Shown piece after piece: positions 59,601 to 64,000 of a stretch of 64,000 nucleotides of DNA (the first letter of the stretch is position 1; each line of letters opens with the position of its first letter). A program made the translations under genes and the position numbers. Below the pieces are notes generated by a model. It did not search any database. It was given only the letters and a program-made list of their open reading frames with translations, and was not told the DNA's origin. The DNA comes from Heloderma charlesbogerti. Taxonomy: Eukaryota > Chordata > Lepidosauria > Squamata > Helodermatidae. The DNA lies in NCBI GenBank assembly GCA_026122225.1, contig JANEZZ010002758.1:62001-126000 (forward strand), given 5' to 3'.

Positions 59601-62600
59601 GGGGGGAACGGTTGTCTTCACCCCGTGCAACAGGTGAATGGGTGCAAGAGCCTCACTTCGGGGAATGGAAGCTGGCGGAAGCTTGGAGGCTGCAGCAGGA
59701 GGCAGGGCGGTGAACTTTGTAACTAACTTTGGGGGCTGCCTGGCCATTGGTTTGACCCGGCGACCTTTCCGCCAGGCCAGTCTCCCCCGCCACCCCCGGG
59801 ACAAAACCGTCTAGGAAAAGGTTTGGGAATCACCACTGCCTCTGATTTCTGGCACTGTCTTTCAACGCACCTCTGCATGTATGTCAACTGAAGGGCAAAC
59901 AATAAGAGCCTTTTAGAGGGGCAGGGGAGTGGATTTACAAGATCTGCGGAAGATCTCAGGCAACACCCCCCCAATCCCTGGTGCATGCCTCTTTGCGGCC
60001 AGAGATGCTCTGTGTGCATCCCCCCAAAGTGCATCGGGCTGCTGCCACTGTTTGGTATGATTGTTTTGTCTCCTTCATTACCAAGCCCTTCCTCTTTCTC
60101 CTCTCCACGTTTAACAGGAAAGGATTGACCTGGCCCAACAAAAACCATGATTTTGTAAAGCTTGGGATTTCAAACACATGTCTTCAGTGTTTCTAAATAG
60201 AAGCTCAGCCTCCTGCTGTTATCGATTCAAGTGTAGCCCTGAAAGAGGATGGCCCTCTCCCTTGGGACGCTAGGAATGATGACTTTAACCTTGACTCCCT
60301 CCCTTCCTTCTTCACGTGGTCCTCTCCCTTAAAGAAAGCAGGTATTATTGTGGGAGGAAGCACTAACATTTTGGATTGCTTCTGAGACTCTCGTTTTCTT
60401 GTGCAACCAAATCTAATTTCTTGTTTATTCCACCCCCTCCTCTCCCCAAAGAGGAAGCACTTCTATCACCTAGTACAGTGTGGGTCCAGATTGATATTTA
60501 ACATGCATGAGTTACAGGGATGTCTACATAGAAAGTGCTGGAGTAGAGAGAAAATTACAGTCTCACCAGTTTTCTGTGGTTCTGGGTGATCCAAGGGCTC
60601 TTGATCAGCCTTTACCGTCAATGTCAACCACAAGAGTGCATATGTAACATGACACATGAAAGGTAAATGAGCATCCTGACTCAGCACTTCTGGCTTTCTA
60701 AAACTGGATGCTGTTAGATCACTTCATGGGTCATTCTATTGGTTCGATAATTAGTTAACATTTGTAGCTCAGCAGTATTTAAGGGTGGGGAGAAGGCCTG
60801 TAACAAGGAAATCAAACACAATTATAAGAAAGAGAACAAAGAAATGTTGATTGCATTTTAAATCTTAATCAAGGTTAAAATGCACATTGCTTTTAGTGTA
60901 ATAAAGCCCCTATTACAAACTATAACAATTGGACTGATCCATAAGCAAGTTAAGCATAAGTTCATGGTTCTAAGGCTGCAGTTCTTTTGTGCATGCTTAC
61001 ATGGAATAGGTACTACTGAACTCCGTGCATACAATCAGCTTACAAACTAATTTATCCCTGTTGATTTCGGCAGGAATAAATGTACTTGCATTTAATTGGT
61101 GTTATAAATTGGGTTCAGTATCTTGCACCTGCCTAAACATCTGTGCTCATCTGTGTTGGCATAGTATGAATTCTGGCGTAGACTAAAAAATCCTGTAAGT
61201 GAAGAAAGGAGTTGTTACTTTAATAAATATTAATAAGATCATTCATTTCATCAAGAGAAATAGTACTGCATACTTTCTTTTTAAAGATCAGCATCCAGGT
61301 GAACAGACCTGGAACTTGCCTGGGATGTAAACAGTTGGTAAACATCAGCTGCTTTAGGTCTTAAAATATAATATGCTCAGAGGCATTTGTCTGGTTTCTA
61401 GAATAGCCCCAGTAAACAAATTTGTCATTAAATGATTTGGAAAAGTTTGCTGGATTCAAAGTGCCCCTTGTTTCCTTTAATGCACTTACGTTATGCATTT
61501 ATGCAAACTTAAGCAGTGATCCTTAGCACATTTATTTGGGAATTTAAAAAACCCTGTAATTTAGCTCCAAGGAAGTACGTGTAGGATCTTTTTTTCCCCA
61601 ATTGTTGACCCAATAAAAATATTTTTAAACCAGAAAAAAGACACATGAGCTTTTTTCAATCTTCATTTTTAGGATTGTTGTATATATAATGTTCAACACT
61701 GTGTGTTTCAGTGGGTGGCATATACATAGCTAATTTGCCAGGGGGATTAATTCCCCGTATTTTCCAGTTATGGGAATATCTGTAGTTTTTATTTTAAATT
61801 GGCAAAGGCTTACTGAATTTTTTTCCTAACCTTTCTTTATTAGGCAGCTACACATTTTCTCAGAAAATTTCATCCTGTTCCTTTTTTTATCATTTCCCTC
61901 CAATTGGCTGTTTTCAGATAGTGATCCAAGTTTGGATAACAGCTGATTAGACAGCTCCAAACCTTTTTCATTCTGCATCTTTCTTCCAAACTTAACTCTC
62001 ATTTCATACTCAGTCCAATACAGTTAAACACAGGCTAAGTTCTGCAGAAACACTTTTGGAGTACTTTATTCAGCTCTATGCTCCATGGTTCATGGTTGAC
62101 AGAATGGAAAGGACTGAGGTGATGAGAAGGAAGGTCTAGAAGGAAAATCCTACAAGAAAAAACTGGAGGAACAACTGCCAGGACTGAAAGCGCTATCTCT
62201 TAGAGATGTCCAATTGCCCTCACCCAGTAAAGTTTTTTAAAGGGTTTTCTTTGAATGGCAGATCCCCCCCCCACACTGTATCACAACCTGCTTTGCAGGA
62301 AAAAACACCCTGCCATGTGGTATGGGAGGTTGCTCTTGCAAATGCACGAGTCAAAAGTTTTATTGGGTATTGCCCAGTTCGTTGGATTTTGGACAGTGTA
62401 TTTAGCATAGAAGAAGGGGTGAGGGGATATATTGTCTATTTTCTGATATTAGAAAGGATGTTTTTGTCAGCTCAAAATATATCTTCACTTTTAAAAAAAT
62501 AGTTGTGGACCAAATTAGTTGTGGAGTGGTGTGTGTGTCTGTGTACATGTGTGTTTTAAATTTAAGGAATATTGATTTGGTTAAATATTAGGAAGAATGC

Positions 62601-63050
62601 TTAGCTCCAAAAGCCATTTGGCAATGGAGTTCGGATGCCCAGGGATGTTGTGGAAGTTTGCAAGGTAAGGTAAGACACCGGGGTGCTTTAAGTATAAAAT
62701 AATTTGCTATATTTGAGCTGCGTAAATAATTCATAGGTCCCCTTCTAAGATCGTGCTTGTAGTCCTGTTGAAGTTAGTCAGATGAAATCAACTTACGTTA
62801 CCTTAGTGGGCCTGATAAGGCTGAAAGCAAAAAGTTTGTACCTTGTGGAAGACTGTGGAAAGTGGCTGGTCTTGTTTATCTCTGTGATAATATTTGGTTT
62901 TTGGATGCCTAACACTTCTGAGAATGAATGCTGTAGGTTGTTTAAAGAGTAGAATTCTCATAATGGAATTCACAAAAGATCTGGACACTGTCATTGTGAA
63001 CTGGGTTCTCAAACCCCTCAAGTCTGCAAGAAAAGCATACCACTTAAAAC
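59601..63050. other. Probable first intron, no coding sequence seen
   Basis: 3.4 kb of AT-rich and mostly unique-looking sequence, nearly free of recognisable repeats, unlike the rest of the window. A TG-rich tract is at 62,528-62,552. Could contain conserved non-coding elements, which cannot be judged from one sequence. Confidence 0.4.
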
Positions 63051-63059
63051 AAAACGATT

Positions 63060-63165
63060 CAGGCTGCAATCCTATGCACACTTACCTGGAGTAAGCCCTG
63101 TTGAACACAGTGGTGTATTGCTGAGTAAACATGCCTAGTAGCAGGCTGTTAGACTCATTCATTTT
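63060..63165. repeat. 'CAATCCTATGCA' hairpin repeat
   Basis: GGCTGCAATCCTATGCACAC and CTTACCTGGAGTAAGCCC lead; AGTAAACATGCCTAGTAGC trails. The second arm is diverged. Related to 3,054-3,140 and 46.1 kb. Confidence 0.6.
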
Positions 63166-63239
63166 AAAAGTGTTCTGATTTCAAGGTACAAAGACAATTC
63201 ACATCTTCCATAAGAACTGAAACTTTGAAATAAGTCAGA

Positions 63240-63274
<35 letters not shown>

Positions 63275-63275
63275 G
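63240..63275. repeat. (TTA)n microsatellite
   Basis: About 12 ATT units. Confidence 0.95.
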
Positions 63276-63378
63276 CTCAGGTGCTTTAGTTCAGAGCAAA
63301 CTACACACCATGCAGGAGAGCTATTACGGTATCTCCCAGCTTAATCCTATGCAGATTTAGACAGTCGTAAGAACGTAA

Positions 63379-63416
63379 GAGTCGGACACGACTGAACGAC
63401 TGTACAACGATAACAA
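63379..63416 (+). mobile_element. BovB 3'-terminal scrap
   Basis: AAGAGTCGGACACGACTGAACGACTGTACAAC, the last 38 bp of BovB in plus orientation, preceded by a hairpin-repeat end (AATCCTATGCAGATTTAGACAG). Confidence 0.7.
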
Positions 63417-64000
63417 AGAACATAAGAGCCATGCTAGATCAGACCAAGGGTCCACCTAATCCTGCATTCTGTTCACACAGTGGCCAACCAGCTGCCCACG
63501 GGAAACTCAGAAGTAGGACATAAGTGCAACAGCACCCTCCCACCCATGTTCCCCAACAACTGGTGTACATAGGCATACTGCCTCTGATATAGGAGGTAGC
63601 ATATAGCCATCAGGACTTACAGCCATTGATAGCCATATCCTCCATGAATTTGTCCAATCCACTTTTCAAGCCATCCAATGTGGTGGCCATCACTACATCT
63701 TGTGGTAGCAAATTCCATAGTTTAACTATGTCCTGTGTGGAGAAGTACTTCCTTTCATCTGTCCTGAATCTTCCACCAATCAGCTTCGTGGGATGACCCT
63801 GTTGGGTTCTAGTAAGAGAGAGGGAGAAAAATATCTTCCTATCCACTTTCTCCACATGATGCATATTTTACACCTCTATCATGTCCCCCCTTACTCGCCT
63901 TTTTTCTAAGCGAAACAATCCCAGCTGCTGTAACCTTCCCTCATAGAGGAGTTGCTCCAGCCCCTTGATCATTTTAGTTGCCCTTTTCTGCACTTTTTCC
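63417..64000 (-). mobile_element. L3/CR1-like LINE 3' part, continues past window
   Basis: The 3' terminus AAGAACATAAGAGCCATGC is at 63,417. The element runs to the window edge through GGTGGCCATCACTACATCTTG and AGAAGTACTTCCTTTCATCTG. It is the longest well-preserved copy of this family here. Confidence 0.8.
63610..63864 (-). pseudogene. L3/CR1-like LINE, C-terminal frame
   Basis: 84-codon open stretch ending just before the 3' untranslated part. GGRFRTDERKYFSTQDIVKL and the TTLDGLKSGLDKFMED segment match the C-terminal tail typical of CR1-group LINEs (compare [16 protein letters not shown] in the CR1 copies). The RT core lies outside or is broken upstream: the sequence between 63,865 and 64,000 is RT-like but shifted. 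Confidence 0.6.

Overview
Organism. The window looks like a reptile chromosome, most likely a squamate (lizard or snake). It combines BovB/RTE LINEs, several ages of CR1 LINEs with the terminal ATTCTATG repeats, L2-like LINEs, a tRNA-derived SINE whose head reads 'CAGTGGTAGAGCA...TTTGCATGCAGAAGG', and many short hairpin repeats containing 'ACTACAACTCCCA' or 'CAATCCTATGCA'. No long open host gene is present. Nearly every protein-like reading frame is a LINE remnant or a shadow of one. Family names come from recognition of sequence, not from a database search.

Layout. 1-4 kb: hairpin repeats, an L2 tail, a BovB 3' end and a small CpG-rich patch (2.49-2.72 kb). 4-14.4 kb: the most unusual part, with five of six copies of a palindrome-rich non-autonomous DNA transposon (P1-P5). 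12.2-18.5 kb: an old CR1 copy broken by an unassigned insertion that carries P5, and by a full-length BovB (14,984-18,198) with a 12-bp target duplication. 18.5-27 kb: nested LINE and SINE fragments, including a CR1 interrupted by P6 at 24.4 kb. 27-48 kb: CR1, L2, several TIR elements, SINEs, microsatellites, an old RTE copy with its 5' part but no 3' end, and an old L3/CR1-like copy. 49.4-56 kb: two long CR1 copies in opposite orientation. 56.5-58.4 kb: SINEs, hairpin repeats and a 5S-rRNA-derived fragment. 58.5-59.6 kb: a CpG island with a (CAG)n tract, ending in an ATG followed seven codons later by a consensus 5' splice site; this is the best candidate for a host gene start. The following AT-rich 4 kb would be its first intron.

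Main observation. P1-P6 share TAGGGATG...CATCCCTA ends. Four have 8-bp target-site duplications (P1, P2 and P5 exact; P6 7 of 8), which points to the hAT superfamily. The interiors are built from two alternating palindromic modules: A, GATAGGCTACGTAA/TTACGTAGCCTATC, and B, GCAAATGGCGGC/GCCGCCATTTGC. Copies carry about 1 to 6 A modules, and the modules are arranged as a palindrome made of palindromes. Most ends carry an outward-facing GGTAAG-type splice-donor motif, and module B resembles a YY1 site. Two relatives of the host repeats elsewhere in the window (38.87 and 32.27 kb) lack P1 and P2 and serve as empty-site controls.
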